A stretch of DNA of 64,000 bases from Ceratopteris richardii (Eukaryota; Streptophyta; Polypodiopsida; Polypodiales; Pteridaceae): the NCBI GenBank assembly GCA_020310875.1, contig CM035431.1, forward strand, positions 15,531,767 to 15,595,766, written 5' to 3'. Every line of letters starts with the position of its first letter. The first letter of the stretch is position 1. Made by a program: the position numbers and the translations under genes. Positions 23,041 through 34,840 of the stretch are shown here, in pieces. A model generated the notes under the pieces. It ran no database searches. It was not told the DNA's origin and saw only the letters and a program-made list of their open reading frames with translations.

Positions 23041-23446
23041 CATTCTTGTAGCTACCATAGAATATGTGTGTAGCTCAAATGCCTTTCAGTTTATTTGGGT
23101 TTTAGTTAGTCTTCTGCCACCATCATCTTCATTGATGGTCAAATCACATTGGTAGTTGGGAGGAACCCTGTGTTCCATGCTTGCACAAAGCACATTGAGG
23201 TGCACTATCATTTTATCAGGAAGAGGTTCTCTTCCATGATGGCGAGAACAGTTTGTCTTATGTGCCCACACGGGGTAATATTGTAGACCTTTTCACAAGG
23301 ACTCTCGCTAGGAAGAAGTTTGAAGCTTTTCACAGAATTTGGGCTTAATTTCTTTTGTGGATTGATCTCTTTCCACATAGCTTAGTGCTTCCTTATACAT
23401 GAATGCCAGCTCCTTATTCACTGCAACACTCCCAAGGGGGATTTGT
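23041..23446 (+). mobile_element. copia family X RNase H fragment
   Basis: Plus-strand remnant matching 54.64-55.04 kb. The NPVFHA-CTKHIEVHYHF block is at about 23168-23220, a VDLFT-type end near 23285-23340 and a purine tract (AAGGGGGATTTGT) just before 23447. It has several interruptions and begins abruptly at the edge of the gag-only element. Confidence 0.75.
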
Positions 23447-23540
23447 TGATGTGCTTTGATAGTGATGCGTGTGAACAGTCAAGGTCTTGTTCATCCTTCT
23501 TTAAGAAGTTTTTTCCTCCCAACTTGTATATATGTTTTAT
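23447..23540 (+). repeat. partial family X LTR
   Basis: TGATGTGCTTTGATAGTGAT and following bases match the start of the family X LTR at 55038 (TGATATATTTATGTAGTGAT). Similarity fades near 23540, so only about the first 95 bp of the LTR remain. Confidence 0.65.
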
Positions 23541-26460
23541 TTAAAGTTAGAAGGCCTCCACTTTGAACTAATAGCCATTGAGTTTGGTGCTAAATTTCAT
23601 GTTGAACTAACAAAACATATATCTCCATGTTCATGAAAAGAACATTGTTAAAGACGTAGAATAAAATATGATGATGCATAGTAATAATCATTTAAATGCT
23701 CTTCTAAGGATTGAACTTGCAAAACCATGCTTCCATGCAATGTTTTTGTTCCTAACCTTGTCAAAGAAGATGTGATAAGCAACAGTTATCGAGAGAAGAA
23801 TGAAAAATTGGCATACATATTTTGTTAGAAAAAAAGGGATGGCATCCATGATCGAAACTATGAAATGTTTTCACGTGATGTTTATCTTTTTTATGATGTG
23901 GAAGATTCTACCAAGAATTTTGAGGATTGTTTTGAGTATGTGTGGATTTAGGCTTGGGACTATGTGTTCTTATGCATATGACAACTACCCAAAAAAAAAC
24001 TAAATATACTATAGAAACTATGTTGTTTTGATTTTATGTGTATGCAACTCATGCTCCTTGGTAGGAGCTAGTTTGTTTTATTGGAAATCAAGATAAAAGC
24101 TTAGAACTTGGTATTACTTTGCTTTGATGTTGATATTTTTATGAGGATATATTGCTTGGTGTCCACACATATATACACTTTGTTGGGTGTACATAAATGT
24201 GAAAAATGTGGCTGATTTTTACATATTGTTAGTTCCCTTATGTGTATACATTGGTTGGGGTCCTATTATCTTTCATGTGAAGAAATTTGATCTCTTCCAT
24301 AAATGTGCATGCTTTGTGTTGTGTCCATAAATTGTTCATGATTGTATATATAGAATTTCGTTGATGCTCACACAAATGATGGTGCTCAAAGATGTGAATA
24401 TTTTGATGGATGTCCGAAAATGCTTTACCCTTGTATGTGCAAACCTTGGTTTGTCCCCTCATGCATTTTCTTGTTGGTAACTTGAATGTGTACGCATTGG
24501 GTGATGTCCATAAATTTATTTGAATCATATATCTTGGCCTTAGTTCTTCTTTCTCGTGAATAGAGTCGTAGTAGTTGTTTTTACATGTTTACACCTTGAC
24601 TAGTGCCTTCTTTGATATGATTTGGGTAGCTAAGTGTTAACGATATTTGGTGAAAGACGTTAAGTTGCGGGAACTTAGGGTAAGATGCATTTGCTTGTGT
24701 GGACACTTGCACCATTCAGTTGGGTACATGTCTTCATGCAACTAACCATGTCAATTCTCTAGATTGATAGTTTGCATGTTGGGCATACAACATCGATATT
24801 AGATGCACATGTTTGTGTGAGCATCAAACATGTGTGTGTCATGCAACGCTTCCCCACACTCCTACGTGCCCAAATGTTTGATGATGACATTAACATATAT
24901 GACTCATGTATGCTTAATGTCTTGGATGTCTTCATACCTTTTGTTTAGCTAGCGGCACGCAAGTTAATGACAATAAAATTGAGTTCAAATCTTCAAAAGA
25001 TTACATTATACAGATTATATCAAGGATCTTTGCTTCCAATTGTTGGAAAATGGCAAGGCTATTAGACTTATTAGTATCCCAATGGTAAAACCTAACATTT
25101 CTACCATGCTATTTTTCCTTAATCACCTCGTTTTATCTTGTGTTACTTATTTTATCCTTTTGGAATCCACAAAGAAAGGCAAAAATAGGTTCATCATCCT
25201 TCCCAAAAGGTTCCTTTTGATAGGATCTATAAATAAAGATCTTTTATGGAATGCATTTCGTATTTCTAAAATGAAAGATGTGGATACAAAGTAACATCTT
25301 ATCTCTTTCATTGAGAGGAATTGCAAACCCTCGAAGTGAAGATTCGAGAGATCTCATATCTTATGTTCCTAGTAGATGAAATACATAGTAAGGCACTCTC
25401 ATGTTGTAGGTATGTTTGTGGATCCTCCTCCCCTTCCTTCAAGGTTATCGATTTTTTTTCTTTCCATTGGTTTAACTTCTTTTCCAAAGCACGTTTTAAA
25501 TTATAGACAAGGAATAAATTACAAGAAAGTTCGAGAGAATTACAAAGGAGGTTTATAACATTCTCTTCCCCTCCATGGGGGACCCACTTGTTTTGTAAAC
25601 TTGTTTTCTAGAGCCCTATGGTGCCTAAAGAAAGGGGGGAAGGGAGGAGAGGTGAGCTTGAACTTGAATTCACATCTAACCCAAGATTAGGTAAAGACTT
25701 CTTGTTAAACTGATGAAAGTCCCATTTTCTTTCAATTAAAAAATATCCTTCATTTTGTTGCCATTTTGCCACCTCAAACCTTCTAAGTAAGAGGGTTCCT
25801 AGCCTAAAAAGAGATGAGTGTTCGATTCATCTCAATCATTGATTTTGTATTTTAAAAGGTATCAATCTTTGAAGCCACCTCTACAATTCAGATCACCATC
25901 TTCAAATCTGATCCAATGTCTTCTATCTTGGTTACAAAAGTGATTTTAGATGCAAAAATCTCAGCTAAGAGCCTCTTAACTCGTTAGAGTTTTTCAAATT
26001 CCATTCGCGATACCAACAATCGAGAACCAATTAGAATCTGATTGTCTGATGCCAATTGTTCACTTAAAATCATTATTAATGGCGCGAAGGATTTCATCCT
26101 AGTTCAACTTCTCATCCTTCCTTTCTTTTCAAGCACTAAAAAAAATACATGGAGGACTTGTGGTCACACTGCATTTTTAGCAACAACTAATAACTACATT
26201 ACTTTGTAGACCAGCGTAGGTCACTTGATCTCCAATACGAGATCAAAAATTATTCATTTGCATATACTGTTACATCAAAAAACGCAAAGACTGATCAAAT
26301 CATACGAAAGGAAACGTCAGATAAGTTATAAAGCAGACTAAGGAACTCTTGAAAAATCTGACTATATATACAGACTAAGGAACTCTTGAAAGATCTGACT
26401 ATGGAAAGGATAACCGGCCGTGATCTACAGTTCGGAAAACTCAAAAAGACTTTGCTGTTC
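23541..26460. other. AT-rich DNA without a recognised gene
   Basis: No domain-bearing frame, LTR or poly(A)-tailed element is apparent. Between about 24150 and 24530 loosely repeated words (TGTCCATAAATT at about 24326 and 24508, and several related TG-TCC-A-A steps) suggest a heavily degraded minisatellite with a unit of about 40-90 bp. The last 100 bp before 26500 are probably the 3' untranslated region of the cytidylyltransferase gene. Confidence 0.4.
26335..26403. repeat. 35-bp tandem duplication in the presumed 3' UTR
   Basis: CAGACTAAGGAACTCTTGAA followed by (A/G)ATCTGACTAT occurs twice in tandem, about 37 bp apart. It lies 100-170 bp beyond the stop codon of the cytidylyltransferase gene and differs at only one or two positions between copies, so it is recent. 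Confidence 0.8.
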
Positions 26461-26501
26461 ATATCACTACCAAAATAGCAGCATTATAAGGCTAGTTCCT
26501 T

Positions 26502-27632
26502 TTATTTGCGCACTTCCATATCAGACATTAAGTTCGTCGAAGGTAGATTTCTCTGCTGTTGCCTTCTATCAAATTCCATCTGGATTCTCAACTTGATTGC
26601 ACTTTCCATCACATGACAACTCTCTTCGAATTTCTCAAGGAAACCGCTCACCCATCGGTCTGCATTTTCAACCCATTCACTGTGAAGCACGGCAGCGGTC
26701 TTTGCAACTGTATTCAGCTTCTGTCCAGCGCGTTCTTTGTGTTCTTTCACCTTCTGCCGAAGCCTTAAAATGCCCATGTTAACCATCAGTTGCTTCTCTT
26801 TCACATAGCTCACGCCAAGGTCTCTTCTGCTGTACCCTCTTCTTAGATTCCGCATGACATACTCATTGTAATCTTTCAAGATCCGCATGATGATGTCAGA
26901 TGTCGATATACCATCCGTACGTTTAGTCTCTTTGAACTTGCCAGCAGCTTTTACAAATTCGTAAACATCTTTGCCAGCCCCACTAGCATCTGCATATGGT
27001 AAAGCATCATGAGCTACAAAATCAATTTGATGTTTATCCAGGAACTCCTGGTTGATAACCCATGGAGCATCTGGTATGACCTCATCCACCCATTTACAAT
27101 GGCGAAGTGACTCATAACGCTCGGCCTCTGTCATAACTGTTTTCCCCTTATACATATGTGTAACTGCATCATTGCAGCATCCAACTAGCAAATAGGTGTT
27201 CGGAAAGCATTTCTTAGCCTGTTCTAAGGAACGTGCATGACCAAAATGGAAGAGGTCGTAGATGCCATCAGCATACACCCGGACAGGCCTGTCTGGAAAC
27301 AGACATCCTTCACTACGTGTGCAATGAAGAGAAGGATGGTAAAGAGGTCGTGAAGCTGAGGCTGGTGGGAAGGCAGATCTGTGTCCATCCTCGTCTTCGA
27401 CTACACTGACTTCAGCAATCTCATCAAAGAAGACATCATCTTCATCATTTTGATGATCTTCAACTTCCTCGAAAACTTGTCCACAATCATCTTCGTCCTC
27501 TATAGCGAGCTGCTGCTGCTGTTTTTGACAGCGAACTGGTATAGAATCATCATCTTCTTTTACAGTCTGCCGCTGCTGCTGTTGGCTTCCAACTGGTGAA
27601 ACATTATAAGTTTTCTGTAGTTTCTGTACCAT
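26502..27632 (-). CDS. CCT: choline-phosphate cytidylyltransferase (CTP:phosphocholine cytidylyltransferase)
   Basis: Catalyses CTP + phosphocholine to CDP-choline + pyrophosphate, the rate-setting step of the Kennedy pathway to phosphatidylcholine, at ER and nuclear membranes. The 376-residue frame is intact. Residues about 117-255 form the nucleotidyltransferase domain: [18 protein letters not shown] with the HxGH motif at 129-132, [20 protein letters not shown] at 161-180, [12 protein letters not shown] at 181-192, and the RTDGIST signature at 238-244. Residues about 270-345 are a charged amphipathic helical region as in the membrane-binding segment of the family. The first 115 residues are unusual: Gln runs (CAG-type codons) and long Asp/Glu stretches. 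The start at 27632 is the first Met after an in-frame stop about 45 codons upstream. Arabidopsis CCT genes have several introns; this one has none, which points to a retrocopy that has kept its frame. Whether it is expressed cannot be seen. Confidence 0.93.
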   Translation of the reverse strand: MVQKLQKTYNVSPVGSQQQQRQTVKEDDDSIPVRCQKQQQQLAIEDEDDCGQVFEEVEDHQNDEDDVFFDEIAEVSVVEDEDGHRSAFPPASASRPLYHPSLHCTRSEGCLFPDRPVRVYADGIYDLFHFGHARSLEQAKKCFPNTYLLVGCCNDAVTHMYKGKTVMTEAERYESLRHCKWVDEVIPDAPWVINQEFLDKHQIDFVAHDALPYADASGAGKDVYEFVKAAGKFKETKRTDGISTSDIIMRILKDYNEYVMRNLRRGYSRRDLGVSYVKEKQLMVNMGILRLRQKVKEHKERAGQKLNTVAKTAAVLHSEWVENADRWVSGFLEKFEESCHVMESAIKLRIQMEFDRRQQQRNLPSTNLMSDMEVRK

Positions 27633-28060
27633 ATGATCCAGATTCGGATTTCTGACTCTACCTATATTGTTGAAAGGTAAGGAGGATAAAAGGTGATCAA
27701 TATAGCTGACGCCGTAGAGGAGGCAAGAAGAACTACAGAAAAGGATGCGGTGTAAGGAAACTCAAAACATGGTGGAGCGAATCATTCCGACGAAGATCTA
27801 TATACATGCAGCAAACAGATACAAAGACAAACAAGGAACGAAGCGCAGCGACAGTCAGCTGCACAAGTTACAGAAGGAAAAACGCGTGGGAACGCGGGAA
27901 GCGAACAGCTACTCGTTTGTTTAGGTAGGCATATGCGTGCATCAACGCAGACGAGTCGAAGGACACCGAAAACCTATTCCTAGAAATCGGCAAACGCAAA
28001 TCCGGAGTTCTTTTTGTTTGCTTTCTATTTTCTTGAGGCAAATTTTTTTGAAACATGAAG
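27633..28060 (-). promoter_or_regulatory. 5' flank of the cytidylyltransferase gene
   Basis: On the minus strand a TATA-like GTATATAGA lies at about 27796-27804, some 165 bases upstream of the start codon, which is a plausible distance for a plant core promoter with a moderate 5' UTR. No other motif is convincing. If the gene is a retrocopy, this promoter would have been acquired at the insertion site. Confidence 0.3.
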
Positions 28061-28387
28061 AGGCTTAAATTATATAGAAAGCATGTTGTAATAGCTGTGT
28101 TTTTTTCATGGATCTTTTCCCTTCTTGTTTGTCTTTTTTCGTCACAAATATCAAAGATTAACGAAAAGGACGAACAAGTTTGTGCCTCTAATTTCTTAAA
28201 ACGGTTATCGATTTCTCTATGATAATTTTTTTAAAGAATGCTCATATTGAGTGTGCATCTCTCTTTTTATAACTTCCATATAAAACTGTCATCCCACACA
28301 CTTAGCTTGTTGTCAAATGAAGAAACCGTTGGGCATTGTGCAAATATTTTACTCTTCGGGCATGCAAACAAGAGCTACTTTTAGTGT
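28061..28387. other. nothing recognised
   Basis: AT-rich spacer between the 5' flank of the cytidylyltransferase gene and the SINE. No open frame with a domain, no tail or terminal repeat. Confidence 0.4.
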
Positions 28388-28548
28388 TCGAGCTCGCGTA
28401 ATCCAGTGGTTTGACACCTTGAGTCTCTCGGAGGAAGACCTCAATTCAAGTCTTGGCTGGACATAAGATGGATGTCTCTACCCTACAAGGTTGGGTGTGT
28501 GAGTGTGTATCTAATTCATTATACTCTCAATAAAAAAGGAAGAATCTA
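28388..28548 (+). mobile_element. tRNA-derived SINE
   Basis: About 160 bp with a tRNA-like head. An A-box-like TAATCCAGTGGTTTGA lies near 28398, followed by a CTCGGAGGAAGACC variable part and a B-box-like AATTCAAGTCT near 28441. The tRNA-related part ends in TTGGCTGG, then a body without coding capacity and a tail AATAAAAAAGG at 28539-28549. This is the build of plant SINEs transcribed by RNA polymerase III and moved by a LINE reverse transcriptase. A true tRNA gene is excluded by the lack of an acceptor stem. The left end and target duplication are not clear. Confidence 0.65.
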
Positions 28549-28555
28549 AAGTATT

Positions 28556-28665
28556 AATAATGATGTTTCTAATGGCTCTTGTAGTTTCAAATTGCTTTTA
28601 CTTTTTCTTTAATAATGATGTTTTTAATGGCTCTTCTAGTTTCAAATTGCGTTTACTTTTTCTTT
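28556..28665. repeat. 55-bp tandem duplication
   Basis: AATAATGATGTTTCTAATGG and the following 35 bases are repeated immediately (28556-28610 and 28611-28665) with about three differences. It directly follows the SINE tail, so it may have arisen by slippage next to it. Confidence 0.9.
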
Positions 28666-28949
28666 ACTTTGGAATGGTTATATGATCTTTCATTATGACA
28701 TCGTATTATTCCCATTTACTTTCAAGTTTTTCATTTACTTCATTATTCAAATCTTAAGATTCTATGTGTAAGAAGTGTGTAGTAAGATCAAAATTTTCAA
28801 ATAACAAATATTTGAGTGTCTATTTCATTCTACGTTCATATTACTATGATGAATCACAACTTTTTAATGGTTGTTATGTAAAAGGTGGCAAGCAAGGCAT
28901 AGACCTTGTCATCCAAGTGATCCTTGGCTGCATGCAATGAAGGACTTTG

Positions 28950-29214
28950 ATGATAAATGAAGAAAAAGTATTAACACTTTTCGAGAGGTCACCCATTCTA
29001 GTAGTGTTCCTCCCAAGGATTGTTTAATAGTAGGTGTTCCTACCACTAAGCCCTAGTTGCTTGGTAAGTGTAGGAGTGAAGATTCTTAAGGTTAGCATTA
29101 TTTTGGAGCCTTCAAAATTTCTTCTTGGGTTCTCTACATCAATTGTCTGAGAGTTTATTTGGGTGCCAAATTGGGGAAAATGAGAATCAGATTTTGTAGT
29201 TTTGGGATAGTGGT
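28950..29214 (-). repeat. 5S-rRNA-related repeat, copy A (left piece)
   Basis: On the minus strand about 28970-29030 resembles the second half of plant 5S rRNA. A box-A-like region in the TTAAACAATCCTTGGGAGG position is followed by AGAATGGGTGACCTC, the counterpart of the box C GGATGGGTGACCTCC. Sequence on both sides aligns with copy B at about 35.76-36.29 kb. Copy A is split: it runs to 29214, is interrupted by the copia element 29215-34600, and resumes at 34601. The 5S-derived box A and box C would serve as a polymerase III promoter. Confidence 0.5.
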
Positions 29215-29589
29215 TGAGATATCAAGCTCAACATGTGATGATCCAGGATGACACGTATCAGTTTTTCGTTTCTCTGACATGTATAGTGGTCATGCTGGTA
29301 TATGTCAGGGATACTTCATTGAGCTTTATTAGATTTATCTACCGAGAGTGATGGCACATTTGTTCCTTGCTTGCTCACTCATTCACGGACATTAAGTTTT
29401 TCCTTATGTACTAATCTTTATATATTGCACTTGTTGTATTCTTGTTTTTAGGTCATTCTTGTGCATTCCTTTTTATGTAGTAGAAGAAGAAGAAGAAGAT
29501 CATTCTTCCTTGCCTCAATCTAAGTGTGTGCTTCTCTTTGATTGTGAGAGTGTGTGTGAGCTCTCTTTCGTATCTTCTTCCTCGTGACA
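29215..29589 (+). repeat. 5' LTR of the 5.4-kb copia element
   Basis: TGAGATATCAAG...CCTCGTGACA, 375 bp, with a GAA microsatellite near 29488. The partner is 34230-34600 (371 bp). A TATA-like TATATATTG lies at about 29431. Confidence 0.9.
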
Positions 29590-32500
29590 TGTTATCAGAG
29601 CCAGCATGGCTGTAGAGAGCTCGTGGAGAAGGCGACGGTGAAGAGTATGCGGCAAGGCATGGAGAAAATGTGATTCACAAATGACCTTTGTTTGCTACGA
29701 AAATCGGCGTGAAGGTAGAAGACCTCAAAATATTTTCATGAGTTAGCCCTTTAGGGTCAGTCATCTTTGTTGGATCGAAGTTTCGAAGCCATCTCGACCT
29801 CCATTTCGAGCTACAAGGTGGGGCCCATAGAAAACCAGGTCAGCTTCACAAACTATAACTTGCGTCATGTTCGGCAACACTCATATATTCTAGATCCAAA
29901 ATTTCAAGAGATTTCGTGTACTGTTGATACACGAAAATTGTGTTTTTCTGATATCGAATTGTCACGTCATAGTGCGAAAATGTTCAAGCAGAAGTGTTGC
30001 TTGTAGTGTTTTGCAGTGTTGTGAACTGCTGCAGAAATGGCAAATGCAGATGGAATGAGTCAACTTATGAGCGATAAGCTGGACAAGAACAACTTCCATG
30101 CTTGGAGATTCAGAATGAAGAATTTCTTGATGGGAAAAGCCTACTCGAAATACATCGAAGGAGAGAACGAAAATGCTCTGTAGTTGCCAGAGAGGAATCG
30201 GACTGCAGGCCAGTTAAGAGCATATGAGGAATGGAATCAAGGAGCACGAAAGGTAATGTACTAGCTATTTGTTAGCATACAGGATAGCATGATTGGGCAC
30301 ATACAAGATGCCAAGACTGAGAACAAGGCCTGGAACAGTTTGGTCACATTGTATGAGACCAATACAAAGGCACGGAACGAGCTGCATACATTAGAGAAGA
30401 AGGGCATGTCAGTAAGTGACTTGCATCTATTGGCGTGAATGTAGATGATGCTGATAAGGTGGAAGTGTGCCTTCGTGGTTTAGGAGCTTCATATAAGCAG
30501 TTCAGAACTTCTATACAGACAAGGGAAAATATTTCGAGTTTTGCTGATTTGGTATCCATGCTGATCATTGAAGAAAAGAATCTTGGTGAGGATTCAAACT
30601 CCCAAGGAAAGCCTAGTTCTGAGCAAGTATTCTACTCTGGTAGAGGAAGAGGCAAAGGCAGAGGTTTTGGAAGTGGAAGAGGAAACAGTAACCAAGACCA
30701 AGATCAACAACAGAATCATGCAAGAGGAAGAGCATTGTTTCGAGGTAGGGGTGGCCGAAGGGGTCACAGAAATTTCCAAAGAAATGATTTAGTTAATGAT
30801 AAAGGATGTTGGAATTGTGGTAAAACTGGATACTTTGAACGTGATTGCAGGTTGAAGAATCAAAAAAATAGAAGGCAGCAAAACAACTATGCATCCACAA
30901 GTGTAGATGATTCTGAGAAGTTGTTCATGGTTCAACACCACATGATGAATACGATGTCTGTTGGTGTTTCAACATCGAATGATAATGCCCGGTATGTTGA
31001 TTCAGGTGCTTCAAATCACATGACCAATCATGCAGAATGGTTTAGTACTTTGTAGAAGTTGCCAGTTCCTACATATGTTGAAACAGGTGATGACACATCA
31101 CATCCTATTGAGCATACAGGAAACATAGCACTATGTATGGAGGATGGAAAGGTAAAACATCTTGCTGATGTGCTGCATGTTCCAAATATAACAAAGAATC
31201 TGGTTTTTGTTGGACAAATGGTTGACTAGGGATTACAAGTCAGGTTCAATGCTGATGGATTATATGTAGAAGAGTATAAGCAGGATGGACAATTGGTTGC
31301 CAAAGGAAACAAAGTGGGTAGGAAGTTCACCTTAAATGTGAAGATTCCTGAAATGACTGCAGCCACGTTTGCAAAAGGTACAGGAGTTATTGCAGATATA
31401 GAGATATGACACAAACGGATTGGACATGCAAACTTGCAAAGGCTGAAATTGATGCAGTCAAAGGAGATTTTCCATGGACTACCAAATTTCAAAGTTGCAA
31501 AAATGCAAAAGGTATGTGCAGCATGTCAATTTGGTAAACAGTCAAGAGCATCATTTCCACATGAAAAGCATGTTAGTGAGAATTGTACTAGAAATAGTAC
31601 ATATAGATGTTTGGGGTCTAGCAAAGACCACATCTATGGGTGGTTGCAGGTTTTATGTTACTTTCATTGATGACCATACACGGAAAGTGTGGGTCTATTT
31701 CATGAAAGAAAAGAGTGAGGTATTCACATTTCAGGTCTGATGGAGGAGGTGAATACATGTCAAATGAGTTCAACAATTTTCTAAAAAGTAATGGAATTCA
31801 ACATCAGTTTTCATACAGGTACGCACCACAACAGAATGGTGTTGCTGAACACAAAAATAGACATATTGCAAAAATAGCAAGAGCCTTGATGGCTGAGAAG
31901 AATATATCTGCTTATTATTGGGCAAAAGCTATTCATACTATTGTATACATCGTGAACAAAACTCCGACTGCTGTTGTACATCAAGTTACACCTCAAGAGA
32001 AGATTATAGGTAAAAAGCCGAACTTATCACATCTGAAAGTTTTTTGTTGTATTGCATATGTACATGTTCCAGATGAATTGAGGACGAAGCTTGATCCAAA
32101 AGTGGAAAAGTGTGTCTTCATTGGATATTCCCTTGAGAAAAAGGGATACAAATGTTATAAACCACTCACATGACAGGTAAAGGCGAGCAGAGATGTGGTA
32201 TTTGATGAAATGTCAAACTTCTATGCAGATGCCAAAGAAGGACTGAATCTTGAACCAAATGACAAAGAAAATGCTGAAAAATTAGGTGCAAAATCTCAAG
32301 TTTTGAGTGGACCGGATGCATCACCAAGCGATAGTTCCAACTCAAATCCATGGAGTGGAAGATTGTGTGGAAATTTCAATCCAGAAAATTCATCAAATAC
32401 ATCCAAGAAAGGCAAAGAAAAGCTCTCTTCTAGTCATAAAACATGTGCAGGTTTTGAAGATGTTGATGGAGATTCAAGCGGTTCAGAAAAGAGTCTTGAT

Positions 32501-34229
32501 GAGGAACTTGGATTTCCCTCTATGAAGACTACAGGAGTAAGAAAGGCACATGCAGATGATACAAGGAGAAGTGACCCAAGACCAAGAAGATCTGGGAGGA
32601 TGCATAATTCAATGCGATGATTGAGATATGATAGTTACATGGCTCGTCATTTTGCCTACATGACAAAGGTAATACAAGATGCTGAACCTTCTTGTTTTGA
32701 AGATGCAATTGGTAATGCAGATTGGGAAAAAGCTACGAATGAGGAGATGGCTGCACTTTATGGAAATGATACATGGAAGCTCGTTCCATTGCCACAAGGA
32801 AAGAAACCCATAGGCTGCAAGTGGGTTTACAAGGTAAAGCACAATGTTGATGGTAGCATAAGCAGGTACAAAGCACGATTGGTAGCAAAAGGATATGCAC
32901 AGACATATGGTATTGATTATGAGAAAACATTCAGCCCTGTAGCTAAAATGTCTACTATCAAAACACTTGTTGCATTAACTACAACAAAAGGATGGACTTT
33001 GCATCAGATGGATGTGAAAAATGCTTTCTTACATGGTGAGTTACAGGAAGAAGTATATATGGACCAGCCACAAGGATATGAAGATTCAAAGCATCCAGAA
33101 TATGTTTCCAGGTTGCAAAAGGCTTTGTATGGGCTGAAGCAAGCTTCTCGTGCATGGCATGCAAGGATTGTTGATTACTTAACCAACATTGGGTTTTCTA
33201 TGTGTGATGCAGATCATTCACTATATGCAAGGAAGGCTGATGATGGCATCACGATTGTGGCTATTTATGTTGATGACCTGATTGTAGGTGGTGATAATGA
33301 AGAAAGCATCAAAGATGTAAAGCAACTTCTTATGCAGGAATTCGACATGAAAGATCTTGGTGTGCTGCGCTATTTCTTGGGCATTGAGTTTATTCATACA
33401 GAAACAGGTATATGGATGTCACAAAGGCAATATGCCTTGAATATGCTGCAAAAGTATGGTATGGCTGATTGTAAGCCAATTTCTATGCCATTAGATCAGA
33501 ATTTGAAGTTAGATACTACTTTAGGTGAAGCATTGGAAAATGCTACTATGTACAGGAAAATTGTGGGAAGCTTGATATATCTCACAATTATGAGGCCTAA
33601 TCTTAGCTACACTGTTGGACTTGAAAGTTAGTTTATGCAGGTTCCCAAGAAGCCACATTTGGATGCTTTGAGGCGCCCTCTACGTTATGTGAGTGCTACT
33701 TTGGATTATGCATTGTTTTATGAAGCTCGTGTAGATTTGCAGGTTCACGGATACACCGATGCAGATTGGGCTGGTAGTACTCCAGATAGAAGATCTACTA
33801 GTGGCTTTCTATTCTCACTTGGAGGTGCAGCTATTACATGGAGCAGCAAAGAAGCAATGTACTGTTGCTTTGTCGAGTACAGAGGCTTAGTATAGAGGTG
33901 CTGCAATGGCAGCATGTGAAGCATCATGGTTGGAGATGCTACTTGCATATTTAGGTGTGGAAGTGCAAAAGCCTATCACTATCTATTGTGTTAATCTTAG
34001 TAGTATAAAGTTAGCACGAAATCTTGTTTTGCATGCTAGAACAAAGCATATCAAGGTACATCATCACCATCAGAGAGAAGGTATTAGCAGGCAATATTGG
34101 TCTTATTTATGTGAGAACATATGAGCAGATTGCTGATATTTTCACTAAGGCACTTGGAGCAGAGAAGCTGAAGAAGTTTCAAAAGATGCTCGGATTACAG
34201 GACATGGCATTGAGCTTGAGGGGGAGTAT

Positions 34230-34600
34230 TGAGATATCAAGCTCAACATGTGATGATCCAGGATGACACATATCAGTTTTTCGTTTCTCTGACATGTATA
34301 GAGGTCATGCCCGTATATGTTAGGGATACTTCATTGAGCTTTATTAGATTTATCTATCGAGAGTGATGGCACATTTATTCCTTGCCAGATCACTCATTCG
34401 TGGACATTAGGTTTTTCCTTATGTACTGATCTTTATATATTGCACTTGTATTCTTCGTTTTAGGTCATTCTTGTACATTCCTTTTTATGTAGTAGAAGAA
34501 GAAGAAGATCATTCTTCCTTGCCTCAATCTGAGTGTGTGCTTCTCTTTAATTGTGAGAGTGTGTGTGAGAGCTCTCTTCCTTATCTTCTTCCTCGTGACA
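34230..34600 (+). repeat. 3' LTR of the 5.4-kb copia element
   Basis: Matches 29215-29589 with about twenty substitutions and small length differences in the GAA run. The inner edge is fixed by the purine tract ending at 34229. ATAG occurs beside both outer ends but no clean 5-bp target duplication can be read. Confidence 0.9.
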
Positions 34601-34840
34601 ATAGGTTGGACTAGACAAGTCAAAACATTAGTCCAAAGATCATTCTTGGAGCTAAAGTCCCTTGAGGTTATGTCTCCTTGATAGTGTACATTTAGCTTCA
34701 TCACGGAACTGCCATTTAGTCTTCTTACAAGTTTCTTGGAAGGCTTTTAGTTATGGTTGATGCAACCAACACAAGATTATGTAGGTTTTTAGGCTCAAAA
34801 GAACAGAGTTCAGTGACACTTGGAGGTGTTGCTAGCTAGC
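34601..34840. repeat. 5S-related repeat, copy A (right piece)
   Basis: The words ACAAGTTTCTTGGAAGGCTTT, then GATGCAACC, then TATGTAGGTTTTTAGG, then GACACTTGGAGGTGTTGCTAGCTAG are matched in order at 36150-36270 (ACAAGTTTCTCAAAAGGTTTT and so on). This is the continuation of copy A beyond the copia insertion. Confidence 0.6.

Larger units (their letters stand above)
29215..34600 (+). mobile_element. full-length Ty1/copia element
   Basis: 5' LTR 29215-29589, PBS-like TGTTATCAGAGCC from 29590, gag from about 30037 with a zinc-knuckle region near 30808-30850 and an Arg/Gly-rich stretch before it. Protease and GAG-pre-integrase follow (about 30990-31420, RYVDSGASNHMTN), then integrase (about 31420-32200, with the GGEYMSNEF and [10 protein letters not shown] blocks), reverse transcriptase (about 32620-33600, AIYVDDLIVGG) and RNase H (about 33630-34200). 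A purine tract TTGAGGGGGAG lies before the 3' LTR 34230-34600. Roughly 5% LTR divergence by eye makes it somewhat older than the nested 6.67-kb element. The coding region is broken in roughly ten places. It sits inside copy A of the 5S-related repeat. Confidence 0.93.

Noticed and set aside
18772-23045. Target site duplication of the gag-only element (CAGTC left, CATTC right)
   Set aside because: Four of five bases match, but the flanks on the two sides are different copia sequences in opposite orientation, so the match may be chance.
24238-24528. Minus-strand 96-codon frame with repeated Trp/Thr/Tyr words
   Set aside because: It looks like translation of a degraded minisatellite; no domain, and the frame is short.
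27868-28056. Short minus-strand frame upstream of the cytidylyltransferase gene as an upstream gene
   Set aside because: 62 codons, no domain and no homology recognised; it probably lies in promoter DNA.
28388-28460. Functional tRNA gene
   Set aside because: A and B boxes are degenerate, no acceptor stem or complete cloverleaf can be drawn, and an A-rich tail follows, so a SINE fits better.
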